Shown: positions 18,434 to 28,900, counted from the stretch's first letter. The stretch: 36,441 nucleotides of DNA from Tritrichomonas foetus (GCA_001839685.1 MLAK01001053.1:1-36441), one strand, 5' to 3'. The notes: generated by a model not told the origin, from the letters alone. A program made the numbers and translations.

Positions 18434-18889
18434 ATGAGCCAAAACCAACGTAGAATCGCTAAAGAAATCAAAGACTTCCAAACCAAACCACCTGCAGGAA
18501 TCACTGCCAGACCAATTAAAGACGACGATATTTTCACATGGAAAGGAACAATCCAAGGCCCAGAAGGCACAGTTTACGAAAACGGTATCTTCCACGTCAA
18601 GATTTCCCTCCCACCTGATTATCCATACAAGGCACCATTCTTATGCTTCGATCCACCAGTTTATCATCCAAACGTCGACCAAAAGACTGGCCAAGCATGC
18701 CTTGAAATTCTCGACAAGGGATGGGCCCCAACAGTTATGCTTACAAAGGTTTTGATCCAAGTCCGCGACCTTCTCGCAAATCCAGCACCAGCCCACGCAG
18801 TAGACAATTCAATTGGTGAAGAGTTTGTTAATAATCGCGCTGAATTTGACAGAAAGGCACGTGAATGGACAAGCAAAAATGCTAAGTAA
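18434..18889 (+). CDS. Ubiquitin-conjugating enzyme E2 (UBE2D/Ubc4-like)
   Basis: The 151-residue product is a single UBC domain. E2 enzymes accept ubiquitin from E1 as a thioester and pass it, with an E3 ligase, to substrates. Visible landmarks are FxVKISLPPDYPYKAP (53-68), the HPN motif at 78-80, the catalytic cysteine C89 in GQACLEILDKGWAPT, and the C-terminal FDRKAREWTSKNA. Layout and length match class I E2s such as UBE2D/Ubc4, although the stretch after the catalytic site (LLANPAPAHAVDN) departs from Ubc4 consensus. The frame is open upstream to an ATG at 18353, but E2s begin near the MSQNQRRIAKEI helix, and a TCATT initiator lies between the two ATGs; I use 18434. An AATAAA-like signal lies 7 bases after the stop. 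Confidence 0.9.
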   Translation: MSQNQRRIAKEIKDFQTKPPAGITARPIKDDDIFTWKGTIQGPEGTVYENGIFHVKISLPPDYPYKAPFLCFDPPVYHPNVDQKTGQACLEILDKGWAPTVMLTKVLIQVRDLLANPAPAHAVDNSIGEEFVNNRAEFDRKAREWTSKNAK

Positions 18890-19408
18890 TTTTGCCAATA
18901 AATTTCTTTTCTCCATATTTCCATCTTGTTATGTTTTTGTATCTTTATATAAGATTGAGAAATGAATTTTGAAAAGATTTCCAGTCAAACTTCGACTTTT
19001 CAAAAAATTGATGATTTTGTTTTTGGTTTTTCACGATTGTTATGAATAATTCATCTTTTTTGAATGTTAGAATCATACTCAGTGATGAAATACTATTTCA
19101 ATATAAATAAATGTTAACATTAGATATTATTTCATGACCGGTGTTATGAATTACCTATTTATATCAGGAAATATAGGACAAATTAGGCACACAGATCATG
19201 AAATATTATCCATGTTTATTTTTACCATCTGTGTGTTGAAATCCTCAGATATTGTCTTTAAGTTTTGCCTAGAATAGAACTGTTAAATTATTGAACTATT
19301 CTGCATCTTTGGAGTGGTAACGTGTGGTGTATCACTTATTATTATATTATTGGAAATCTTATTTCTGTGAAATTTTGAAGCAAAAAATGTAAACTATTGA
19401 ATTAGAAT
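18890..19408. other. Intergenic spacer
   Basis: AT-rich spacer between the E2 and the histidine kinase genes. A 10-base inverted repeat (TATTTCATGA near 19128-19137 and TCATGAAATA near 19197-19206) is the only structure seen. It may be chance. Confidence 0.5.
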
Positions 19409-19411
19409 TTG

Positions 19412-22400
19412 ATGATTTTCCTTTTTTTTCTTGCATCCCAGATTCCAATCGACAATCCAGCAACTAATCGAAATCCTCTCTTAGACATCTCAAAAAAGGG
19501 CGGTTGGTATCTGTATGAAAACGTTTCATCGCATTCAGACATCATCTCAATTCTCGACTTTGTTCACAATTTAGATGATATTATTGACCAACTCCAAAGT
19601 CTAAACTACAAAATCGCACTTGGCCCCGATCCTCTTTTTCGCTATGCTATTTCATTGAATGGCGATATTCAAGATTCCGGCTATTCTTTAATTTCCCAGC
19701 CAGAGAACATCGAATTTGAATTCCATTTTGTTTGGCCATCAACAAATGCCATTTTTTTTCTGATATTTAATTCAATTATTTTTATTTTTATGATTGGCAT
19801 TTCTTTGTTTTCAATGAAAATTCATAAAAAGTTACCATTTTATATGCGGACTAATACAACAAAACAGTTTTTATCATCTTCTGCTAATCTTCCATCATCA
19901 GACTTAGTGAAACAAATGGAGGATAAATCATTGAAAAAGAAAATAATCACAACTACAGAAACTTCTTATGATACAAAAAATCTTTATACAGAAAGAATTC
20001 ATATAGTTCCATTTTGTGCTGACTATCATATGATTTTAGTATCAAAAATGAAAATTGAAGATGCTGAAATATCCACACCAATGCCAATTGATAAAGGTAT
20101 TGTTAATCAAGATGATTTTGTTGAAGCTCGTAAATTTGAAGTATTTGCCTATAATGATCCAATCAAAAAATTGACAAAAGTTGAATTGAAATCTGTATCA
20201 GGTTCACTCCTTATACAAATATCACCTGAAAATCGAGTTTTATTTGGAAATTTATATTTTCAATATACAAGAGTTTATTCCATTATTATTTCTCTTATCA
20301 TTCACTTGTTTTCAACTCAACCATCAATTAAAAATTTCGTTGAAAACATCAAGGAAATGTATAACTGCTTAGATTATACCGCCATTGCATTCTTTGTTTG
20401 TCATCCAAAAACAGGAAAATACGATGAAATTGCGTTTTTTGCTAGAAATGAAGAAATTCGTTTGACTTTACTAAAATATATAGATTCATATATCCAATCA
20501 CCTGATAAACAAATTACAAAAATAACAAACTATGAAGGACACCGTATTTTTGGTGAAAAATATGAACTTGGTGGTATTGCTTACATATTTCAATGTGCAA
20601 TTAATCATTCGTACTTCATTGTTCGCTCGCCTGAAAAAATGATCACATCATGGATAGTTTTTATTATTTCTTATTATCATGCGAACTTTTCGACAAAAGA
20701 TGATTCTCATGCCTATGAACGATTGATGAAAATTATTTACGAAAATCCACTTTTTTCCGTTATTGAAAATAAAAACGACAAGGTTTATCAAAATGGACAG
20801 ATTTTTGGAAATAATCAATTATTGACTAATTCTAGACAATTCAATGATCTTTTTAACCAATGCAACTATAATGAAAGATCAGTCATTCGACACAACCATA
20901 AATTAATAAGTATGATTCCACAAACTTTCCGAGATACAAATGAATTAACTGCCGAATCACTTTTACTAAAAGACAATGAAAGTAAAAACAACATTCTTCA
21001 CACTTATCATCATATTTACAGCATCAATGACGCAAATCTAAATCAAGAAGAAACCAATCCATCTGCTGAAAATCAAACTGAAAAACAATCTGATATAAAA
21101 CCTGACACAAAACCCGAAAGTAAATCCGACGTAAATATTAATACAGAAAATAATTATATTCAGAGTAACCATGAAAATGTAAAAGAAACAAGAATGCTTT
21201 TTGTTGAAGATTTGTCATACTTTTCTGATCTCGAATCCAAAATTCATATGGACAATGAAGATATTGAAATGGCATCATCAATGTTGAAACTGCATAAACT
21301 ATTAAATGAGTCAACATTAGCAAGCGATTCACTTAGTAAAGAGCTCGGCTATTTTTTACCTTTGACATCATTAATGGAATTGGTATATCCCGATGATGTT
21401 CATCTTTTACGTGAAATCAAGCCAGATCGAATTGCCATTTTCAGACTCAAAGAACTCAGTGGAAATCCTGCCTGGTATTGTGCAATTTGCGCAGAATCAC
21501 CAAAAAAGTCATTTATTGGTTATATTTTTGGAATTAATGAATTTTCTTCTGATAAAAATTTCTCCGATGATAATTTTGACGATTCCATTCTTTCTGCCGT
21601 CAATGATCTCTTTGCTTTGTGGTCACTTGATTTAGATACTGGTGAAGTTGTTTCTTCTATCATTCATACTCCTTTTGTTTCTGCTCATATTGAAGACATT
21701 TATAGACTTGTTCATCCTAATGATGTTGCCAACTTCAAAGAATGCATAACTAAGCCTGGCAATGGTTTATCACGTTGTCAACTTCGAATGTCATTGAATA
21801 ATACAAATGAATATGTTTGGCATGAAGTTTTAGTTTCTCAAATTCCCAAAAATAAAGCTATTGTTTTAGTTTTTAATATTTCAGAACAAAAAGCAACTCT
21901 AGATGCGCTTGTTGAAGCTAGGCAACTTGTTGATCTTGCTCTATATCATTCAAGTGTTGTTCAATGGATTTTTGAAGATGCTGAAACACCTGAACGCATC
22001 TTTACTTCTGGTCCTATTACATATGAACCACTTTTAATCAATTGGACTTCAATTTATCATAATATTCTGCCTGAATTCCAAGAAGTCACACGAAACACGT
22101 TTCTTAAAGCGTTGAATAGTGATGAACCATTTGAAGTGAAAGCACCAATTTTCTTTGATTCTATTCGTTGGATTTTATTAAGAGGAAGACGTGGAATGAA
22201 AAAAGGTCAATTAATTGGAGTTTATTTCGATCTCACTGAATTAAAAGAAGCTTCAAATGCGCTTGAAAAACAAAGAATGGCTGCTGAAGAAGCAGCTTCT
22301 GCCAAATCAACGTTTTTAGCAAATATGTCTCATGAAATTCGAACACCATTGAATGGAATGTGTGGATTACTTGAATTCTTACAAGCTTCTGAAGTCACCG

Positions 22401-23785
22401 AAGAAGAGCAGGTCATGCTAAACTATATTCAATCATCATTCACTCGTCTTCTTGAATTGTTGAATGATACTCTTGATTTAGCGAAAATTGATCAAAATAA
22501 AATGCAAGTTTCCTATGCAAATTTTGCACCAGCCGATATTTTCGAGCCTTTATATACACAAACTTATAATACACTGAAAAATAATCAATTGGTGAATGTA
22601 GAAATGGATATTGATCCGAATTTCCCTCTACTTTTTTATGGTGATCCACATTTTACATTTCGTGTAATCACAAATCTGGTTTCAAATGCGATGAAGTTCA
22701 CTGAGAAAGGGACAATTAGTCTTATTGTTAAACAAACACAAGAAAACACAATGACAGTTCTTGTAAAAGATACAGGAATTGGAATCTCTGAAGAAAAACA
22801 ACAAATGATTTTCGAATCATTTACTCAGTTGGACTCTTCAATAACGCGACCTTATGGAGGTAGTGGAATTGGTTTAAGTCTTTTTTCCAAAATGGTTAAA
22901 TTGTTAAATGGAAACATTAAACTTGAATCATCGCCAGGAGAAGGTTCAACATTTACAGTTGAATTTCCATTTGAGCCGATTTATGTTCCATTTTTGACCA
23001 AAACTTTGAAATCAACAAAATTGTTTATTTTTATTCCATTTAATTTAGAATGCATTGAACTTATTCGGAAATTTGCTGATTTTTATGGATTTTCAATCCT
23101 TAAAAAACCAAGTGAAGTAAATAATGAAAATATATCTCAGATTAAAATGATCATAATTCAAAATGAAAAAGATCAGGTAGACGAATCTTTGAAAATTCTA
23201 ACGAAAAATTCACTTTTGAATAAGAGTAGTACAATTGCAAATGAAATTCGAAAATTCATGATTCTTTCATCTGAAAAAGAAAAGCATGATTCACAATTTG
23301 AAGGTGTTCTCCTTCCATTAACTGCATCATGGTTAAGAAAACATTTTGTTGGCTTAAAGTTACATCGAAAGAAAGTTGTTGAACGAGATTTGAATAATTT
23401 AATGTTCGATGTCCTCGTCGCAGAAGATAATCAAACGAATAAAATTGTTGTAAAGAAAATTCTACAGAAGCTTCACTGTAAATTCACAATTGTAGATAAT
23501 GGAAAAGAAGCTATTGATGAATTAGAACAAAACAAGTATGATTTGATTCTTATGGATCATCATATGCCAGAATTAGATGGACCAGAAGCAACAAAGCTAA
23601 TTCGTGCATGTGAGAAAGAATACTCAAGTATTCCAATAATTGCAATGACTGCATCAACTGCAAAGGAAGATAAAGATGAGTGTTTGAATGCTGGAATGAA
23701 CTCATTTGTGAGTAAACCAGTAAAAGTAGCAGAACTTGCCCTAATTATGATTCGAGTGACGAATCAAACACCTGAACAATACTGA
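19412..23785 (+). CDS. Membrane-anchored hybrid histidine kinase with PAS and two receivers
   Basis: The 1457-residue product is a hybrid sensor kinase. A signal-like N-terminus (MIFLFFLASQ), about 95 probably extracytosolic residues, and one transmembrane helix (about 112-135) anchor it. A long cytosolic sensor region follows, with PAS-like folds near 430-500, 730-830 (FALWSLDLDTGEVV...VHPNDVANF) and 850-945. The kinase core is intact: H-box SHEIRTPLNG with H974, N-box N1092 (NLVSNAMKFT), G1 DTGIG (1120-1124), F-box FESFTQLD, and G2 GGSGIG (1149-1154). Next comes a receiver-shaped block (about 1200-1310) without the acidic pocket or phospho-aspartate. A complete receiver ends the protein: VAEDN, LILMDHHMP with D1382, TAST, and SKPVK with K1435. 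Autophosphorylation on H974 and transfer to D1382 are expected. No DNA-binding or cyclase output is present, so a separate phosphotransfer partner is needed. Start is the ATG at 19412. The ligand is unknown. Confidence 0.93.
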   Translation: MIFLFFLASQIPIDNPATNRNPLLDISKKGGWYLYENVSSHSDIISILDFVHNLDDIIDQLQSLNYKIALGPDPLFRYAISLNGDIQDSGYSLISQPENIEFEFHFVWPSTNAIFFLIFNSIIFIFMIGISLFSMKIHKKLPFYMRTNTTKQFLSSSANLPSSDLVKQMEDKSLKKKIITTTETSYDTKNLYTERIHIVPFCADYHMILVSKMKIEDAEISTPMPIDKGIVNQDDFVEARKFEVFAYNDPIKKLTKVELKSVSGSLLIQISPENRVLFGNLYFQYTRVYSIIISLIIHLFSTQPSIKNFVENIKEMYNCLDYTAIAFFVCHPKTGKYDEIAFFARNEEIRLTLLKYIDSYIQSPDKQITKITNYEGHRIFGEKYELGGIAYIFQCAINHSYFIVRSPEKMITSWIVFIISYYHANFSTKDDSHAYERLMKIIYENPLFSVIENKNDKVYQNGQIFGNNQLLTNSRQFNDLFNQCNYNERSVIRHNHKLISMIPQTFRDTNELTAESLLLKDNESKNNILHTYHHIYSINDANLNQEETNPSAENQTEKQSDIKPDTKPESKSDVNINTENNYIQSNHENVKETRMLFVEDLSYFSDLESKIHMDNEDIEMASSMLKLHKLLNESTLASDSLSKELGYFLPLTSLMELVYPDDVHLLREIKPDRIAIFRLKELSGNPAWYCAICAESPKKSFIGYIFGINEFSSDKNFSDDNFDDSILSAVNDLFALWSLDLDTGEVVSSIIHTPFVSAHIEDIYRLVHPNDVANFKECITKPGNGLSRCQLRMSLNNTNEYVWHEVLVSQIPKNKAIVLVFNISEQKATLDALVEARQLVDLALYHSSVVQWIFEDAETPERIFTSGPITYEPLLINWTSIYHNILPEFQEVTRNTFLKALNSDEPFEVKAPIFFDSIRWILLRGRRGMKKGQLIGVYFDLTELKEASNALEKQRMAAEEAASAKSTFLANMSHEIRTPLNGMCGLLEFLQASEVTEEEQVMLNYIQSSFTRLLELLNDTLDLAKIDQNKMQVSYANFAPADIFEPLYTQTYNTLKNNQLVNVEMDIDPNFPLLFYGDPHFTFRVITNLVSNAMKFTEKGTISLIVKQTQENTMTVLVKDTGIGISEEKQQMIFESFTQLDSSITRPYGGSGIGLSLFSKMVKLLNGNIKLESSPGEGSTFTVEFPFEPIYVPFLTKTLKSTKLFIFIPFNLECIELIRKFADFYGFSILKKPSEVNNENISQIKMIIIQNEKDQVDESLKILTKNSLLNKSSTIANEIRKFMILSSEKEKHDSQFEGVLLPLTASWLRKHFVGLKLHRKKVVERDLNNLMFDVLVAEDNQTNKIVVKKILQKLHCKFTIVDNGKEAIDELEQNKYDLILMDHHMPELDGPEATKLIRACEKEYSSIPIIAMTASTAKEDKDECLNAGMNSFVSKPVKVAELALIMIRVTNQTPEQY

Positions 23786-24646
23786 TTAGATTTATTTCTT
23801 TTCTTATATTGATTTGTATGATTATAAAAATTACGACTTCGATACTTTTTTATTACCATATACTCTTTTTGATTGATTGATTGATTGATACTATATATCT
23901 TTGCGCTATTTTAGATTTATATTATTAATGAAAAACAGAATAAAATCATTATAATTAATGTGAGAAGTCTATAAAAAAATTATTACAAGAACTAGTTTTT
24001 GGTTTTCAAAGGTTTTATAAAATTGCTAATTTAAATAGAATGCTAAATAGCATTTGGTTCTATGAATTTTGGTAAATGGATGTGGTTGAATCAATTGAAA
24101 GAAAGGATAAGAATACTAAAAAAAGTACAAAAGAAAATGATATAATTTAGTCTTCTTGTATATTCGATTGCTTTTAGATCAACCTATATTGCCCCTTATC
24201 TTTGGTTGAATAAATCCAAGTACACATACGAGTTCATAGATTGTGGTATAATTGGTGGAAACTTTTAAATTATTCGTATTTTAGAAGAAGAATCACAATA
24301 TCATTTACAGAAGATTCATGACATAGCACTCAAATATTTTCACATGGAAATGAATGAAAATTTTTAAAAACTCAAGGAATTTAGCAATATCATCAATCAA
24401 AACTTGTTTGCTCATAACAATTAAATTGATTAATGAAATGGTATTAGATGATTCTGATCATCATTAAATGATAAATCATGAACATTTCAATTGACATCTA
24501 ATTGATGCAAATGTGATTGATTTGTTGTTCTTTTAAGCTGGTGAGCTGACATTCCAAAAAACTAAAAATATTAATAATTCTGAACATATATATATTCAAT
24601 TTTGAATGTAATTATATTTTGATAACTTTATTAAAAGTGACATAAA
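23786..24646. other. 860-base intergenic stretch
   Basis: No gene is supported. A GATT tetranucleotide repeat lies at about 23870-23889. The remainder is AT-rich with no clear dyads. Confidence 0.6.
23870..23889. repeat. (GATT)n microsatellite
   Basis: Four to five GATT units, about 90 bases after the histidine kinase stop codon. Confidence 0.75.
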
Positions 24647-25612
24647 ATGAAAGCTCAATCTCGAATTGCTTATAAAATCACAGATTTTAACACAAACGAT
24701 CACTTTAAGTTACGACGAATCACACACGATTCCGATTTTACAATTTATGTCAAAGAAATTGGACTCGAGCTCTTCAATTCCACGATGAAAATGAAAATTT
24801 CAGATAAATTCGATAAATTTGAAGGCCACGTCGACGAAAATGAGGCATCACTCACAGTTTCACCAAATGCATTATCGCCTTACATCTCACTTCACTTTTG
24901 CCCGTCGAAACAATTATTGCCCGCTATAATCGGTCATTTGAATTGTAACCTAACTGGTTCCATTTCTGCAATTTACAACATGAAGTACTTCATTGGAAGG
25001 CCTCTTCCATCAGTTGACGCCCAATTCGATTATTCACATGATATTTTTGGATCGACATTTAAAGCAAATTTGAAACCAATGCATAAACTTTTTGATAAGT
25101 ACGATACAGAATTTTATGGTGATTTCCATATTAGCCATAACAACAGAAAATATATGCTTTCTGCCGATATTGATAAAAATAGCATTATATGCTACGGAAT
25201 TCACTATTCATCAAATAAAACATATCTTGGACTTTCTGCAGATAAGAATTTTCAAATGTGGCTGAATTTTCATAAGGAAATTTCTATAAAAGACACAGTA
25301 TTTGGATTGAGGCTTAATGCGAAAAGAGACACTAATGGTGACTTTTCTAGAAATACGTCTGTGGGAGTACGAAAACCATTCGATTTTGGTTATATTAACT
25401 TTGCTTTCAAAGAGCCTAAAATTTTATCGGCCAAGGCCAAATTAAAATTGACAGAAAAGTGCGAATTGTGTGGAACGATAAGGTTCTCAAATTTCAAATT
25501 TGATACACCTCATCTTGGTTTCTCGGTATGCCTCTTCCCAGAAGATTACGATGAAAACAAAATCAAAAATTTGAATAAGATGAATCGTTCGGGGCCATTC
25601 ATCAGAGTATGA
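24647..25612 (+). CDS. Beta-barrel outer membrane protein, Tom40/VDAC (porin-3)-like
   Basis: The 321-residue product looks like a mitochondrial-type beta-barrel, as used in hydrogenosomal outer membranes for protein import (Tom40) or metabolite passage (VDAC). There is no signal peptide or hydrophobic helix. Instead, alternating polar/hydrophobic strands of 8-12 residues repeat from about 50 to 300 (for example FEGHVDENEASLTVS, YISLHFCPS, FGLRLNAKRD, GYINFAFKEP). Near the C-terminus HLGFSVCL (289-296) matches the beta-signal (polar-x-G-x-x-hydrophobic-x-hydrophobic) that SAM/Sam50 recognises in the last strand. A 25-residue polar tail follows, a little longer than in most Tom40 proteins. Length fits both Tom40 and VDAC; sequence alone does not separate them. 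T. vaginalis has several divergent Tom40 paralogues, so that is my preferred reading. Confidence 0.65.
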   Translation: MKAQSRIAYKITDFNTNDHFKLRRITHDSDFTIYVKEIGLELFNSTMKMKISDKFDKFEGHVDENEASLTVSPNALSPYISLHFCPSKQLLPAIIGHLNCNLTGSISAIYNMKYFIGRPLPSVDAQFDYSHDIFGSTFKANLKPMHKLFDKYDTEFYGDFHISHNNRKYMLSADIDKNSIICYGIHYSSNKTYLGLSADKNFQMWLNFHKEISIKDTVFGLRLNAKRDTNGDFSRNTSVGVRKPFDFGYINFAFKEPKILSAKAKLKLTEKCELCGTIRFSNFKFDTPHLGFSVCLFPEDYDENKIKNLNKMNRSGPFIRV

Positions 25613-26116
25613 TTTTATTTTTATTTGTTAAATATTAATCTATTCTACTTTTTTAATTTTATTTTTTATTCTATAGTGCTCAAACAAATACTTCTTCACA
25701 TTGATAATCATCTACTCAACAAATTAATCTAATCTGTTCCATTTTCAACAAATGATTTCCGATATTAAAAAGAATCGATTCACTTTATTTCTTAAATTTA
25801 TTTGGCAACAAAACATTTTATTGGATTTTAAATCTGAAAAAGGAAATATAAAGATGGTTAACTATCTTCCTCGAACAAATTATTTAATAATCTTATAAAA
25901 AACATATATATATTTAATTTCAACGGGTAACATAATGTTACAAACATTAAACAATACCAAAATGAAATCATTCATTTAACAACTCTAAACATCTGAATAA
26001 ATTCGGTTTAGATACAATTGGAACAAACCAAAATGATTAGATCACTCAAATTTCAGAAGAGAAAAAAAATTCTGAATGAAAATATTTAAATAAGGTGTAC
26101 GTTTAGTCAAAATCCA
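25613..26116. other. Intergenic spacer
   Basis: AT-rich spacer of about 500 bases between two plus-strand genes. I see no gene, repeat or convincing regulatory site. Confidence 0.6.
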
Positions 26117-28642
26117 ATGACTCGAATGGAGGGATTCTTAATGAAAAAAGGCTGGTTCAACAATTGGAAAATGAGGTACGTTACCTGTTCCGAACGTGTT
26201 CTAGCCATCTACAAAACCAAAGGCGATGATAAAACCGGGAATACTTTCAACGTTATTGATTGCAATATCAAACGAATTGACGCGAAAAGGTGGAATCGCA
26301 AATTTGTATTTCGATTAAAAGTTGCCGGAAAAAGAATTTATTTAGCAGCAGAAGATGAAAATTCGTTAAATAAATGGATAAGCGTGATTCGTGGACGTGT
26401 TGAACGCGAGTCACTGCTTGGCGCCAACGCAATTCGTGCTGCACAATGCGATAAACGACGATCGACGCTTGTTTCGCTTTCTCGTGCTGATTGTCAACAA
26501 TTAATATCATTTCAGCCTTCTCACCTTGTCGAGTCATATAACAAAGCAATTAAAAGTTCGACCGATCCAGAGGCACAATTCAAATTTGCCGAAACATGCG
26601 GCGAGTTTCTTGCCATTGCGCATTCACAAGGCCAGGGGCTTTTCCAACTCAATGAAATCAAGCCAATTAAAGGATTAAATGCACGATTTATTTCTAAAGA
26701 AGAAAGAAGAAAAGTGCTGAAGCAAATGAAGTCTATTGCTCACATTTTCTCTTTACACAACCCAGATATTTTGTTGCCACTTCAATGCCTGATAGATTAC
26801 ACAGGAAGAACACTTTTCTTGGAAGTCCAGGTTGAAGGTGATGAGGAACTAAATGACGAAAATAATGAGAAGTTGGTTAGATTGGGATTAGATACAACAC
26901 AAATAAAAGCTATTCAAGACAAAGATGGAAACCTTTGGATTATGGAAGCCCTTGCTGATATTCCAACAGCAACCGATAAAGAAATAACAGAGTTTGTAAA
27001 ATGTCTTGATAACATGCAAATGTTCGTTTTTGACTCTCAAAGCCTTTCTGAACAAATGCGAACACATAAAATTCCTGTTTCAAAGCTACCACAAATTGCA
27101 GAAATGACCACAATTCCATCAATTCGTGTTCTCATCCAAATTGAAATGATTGCTCGAACATGCAAACATATCATTTCAGACAGACTTGCAGAAGTAGAAA
27201 AGATTCAATGGACACGTGAAATTATAAAGCATTTCGATCTTGTTCTTGGAAATAATGAAGAATCAGACCAATTTTGGGACAAGACTTTAACACCAAAGAT
27301 TCAAGAGAAATTCGGTGTTGAGTTAACAAAGCAATTACCAATGCTTCATATGCCACAATTGTTTTTCTCTCTTCAATTCCATACAGGTGCAGATTTCAAA
27401 GATATTTCTGATTATGATTTCACACAAGAACATCCAGTACTTCTTGAACATTTAAGCTCAATTAATTCTGTTCCACATCATTTCCTTGTTGAAATTTGTA
27501 CATCACTGAGAGAAATTGCAGAAGATCCATATAAACAACTTACAAATGGTTTTTATAATAATGCTATGCTTGCATTAAATAACAAAGTTTCCCTTTTCCA
27601 AAGTATCTATGGTGATGAAAACATTTTTGTCGCATCTGGCCTTTCTCAACTTTCCCAGGCGTACCTTGGACTTGGATACATAGATAAAGCCGAACTTTGT
27701 GCTCGTGGTGCAATTGGTGCTGGCAGACACTTCCATGCAGCTTTAATTCCAGCTTATATTACATTGATATCAACTTGTCAAGAAAATGAAATCGATAAAT
27801 ATACAAACGAAGCACTTCAAATCGTTAATTTCCAATTAAGTGATTCTCACTGGTTTGAGGCTGATATATTAATGGCTTCAGCCTCTGCTCATCAAAATGT
27901 AAATCAATTACAAAAAGCCGCAAAATTGGCTCAAAATGCAGTTGAAATCGTTCATCCATTATTAGGTCCGGGACATCCAAAGACTGCAAGATGCGGTCTC
28001 TTACAAGGACGAATTCACAGAATGATGAGACAGTTTGCTGTTGCTCAACCATTAATTCAACAAGCATTATATGCAATGACAGCTGCTTTCGGACCAGATT
28101 CAGTTCAAACTGCTGAATGCGAATTTGAACTCGCTGATGCTTTACTCGATAGTGGAAAATCAGAAGAATCAGAGCAAGAAGCAATGAAAGCATACCAAAT
28201 TAGGAAATCTAATTTCGAAGCAGATAATTCACTTGTTATTGACTGTGTACAACAGCTTGCTGTCATTTATGATACAATGAACGAACCAGATAAAGCATTT
28301 AACTACTACCGGATACTAATTAACTTTTTGAAAAGACTCGAAGATGAAACAATTTTTGAAGAAATGGTAAAAGTAATGAGAAATATACTCTGCCTTTTCT
28401 TTAGGTCGATAGGAATATCACATATACAAACTGTCAATCTTCTTCGCCGAAAACATATCGAAGTTGAAGAAATGAAGGGCATGTTCCAGAAACTGATTGA
28501 CCATGATCCGATCGACTTAACTAAAAATTTGTTTGAAAAGTATCAAAAAGCAGGTGAACAATCAGATTTTGATTCACTTGCATCTATCTATCACATTGCC
28601 ATGGATGATATGTCAACTTTAACTTGGCTTGAAGAACACTAA
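26117..28642 (+). CDS. PH domain protein with CLU-like and TPR regions
   Basis: The 841-residue product starts with a PH domain (about 4-94). It has the EGFLMKKG opening, WKMRYVTC strand and the conserved tryptophan W87 in LNKWISVI, so phosphoinositide or membrane binding is likely. The middle (about 165-460) resembles the central region of CLU/clustered-mitochondria proteins, with LPLQCLIDYTGRTLFLEVQ and FGVELTKQLPML...LFFSLQF followed by DYDF. From about 478 to 780 there are tetratricopeptide-type repeats with the CLU/kinesin-light-chain spacing (VSLFQSIYGDENIFVASGLSQ, AVEIVHPLLGPGHPKTARC, ALYAMTAAFGPDSVQTAECE, each about 42 residues). CLU proteins bind mRNAs for mitochondrial proteins and set organelle distribution. 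Joining this to a PH domain is not typical outside protists, as far as I know. The ATG at 26117 is used; M4 is an alternative. A TAAA overlaps the stop. Confidence 0.78.
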   Translation: MTRMEGFLMKKGWFNNWKMRYVTCSERVLAIYKTKGDDKTGNTFNVIDCNIKRIDAKRWNRKFVFRLKVAGKRIYLAAEDENSLNKWISVIRGRVERESLLGANAIRAAQCDKRRSTLVSLSRADCQQLISFQPSHLVESYNKAIKSSTDPEAQFKFAETCGEFLAIAHSQGQGLFQLNEIKPIKGLNARFISKEERRKVLKQMKSIAHIFSLHNPDILLPLQCLIDYTGRTLFLEVQVEGDEELNDENNEKLVRLGLDTTQIKAIQDKDGNLWIMEALADIPTATDKEITEFVKCLDNMQMFVFDSQSLSEQMRTHKIPVSKLPQIAEMTTIPSIRVLIQIEMIARTCKHIISDRLAEVEKIQWTREIIKHFDLVLGNNEESDQFWDKTLTPKIQEKFGVELTKQLPMLHMPQLFFSLQFHTGADFKDISDYDFTQEHPVLLEHLSSINSVPHHFLVEICTSLREIAEDPYKQLTNGFYNNAMLALNNKVSLFQSIYGDENIFVASGLSQLSQAYLGLGYIDKAELCARGAIGAGRHFHAALIPAYITLISTCQENEIDKYTNEALQIVNFQLSDSHWFEADILMASASAHQNVNQLQKAAKLAQNAVEIVHPLLGPGHPKTARCGLLQGRIHRMMRQFAVAQPLIQQALYAMTAAFGPDSVQTAECEFELADALLDSGKSEESEQEAMKAYQIRKSNFEADNSLVIDCVQQLAVIYDTMNEPDKAFNYYRILINFLKRLEDETIFEEMVKVMRNILCLFFRSIGISHIQTVNLLRRKHIEVEEMKGMFQKLIDHDPIDLTKNLFEKYQKAGEQSDFDSLASIYHIAMDDMSTLTWLEEH

Positions 28643-28900
28643 ATATGAGATTTTTTCTAATTTAATTTCTACATTTATTTTTGATAAACTTTTTGAATTA
28701 TCATCTTATTTAGATGACATTTATTTTACTTTTCATTTTTCTGGCCAGAAGAACAGATTTCATATTCGTTTTAATAGAAGATGAAATGACCAAATATAAC
28801 TTTTTCCAAATACTATTTCAATTTTTTTGAATACAGGCTCCACTGAAAAAGTTGATTGCTCGTTTATCGTTCGGGTTCAGAAATTGAGAGGTTTAATGTA

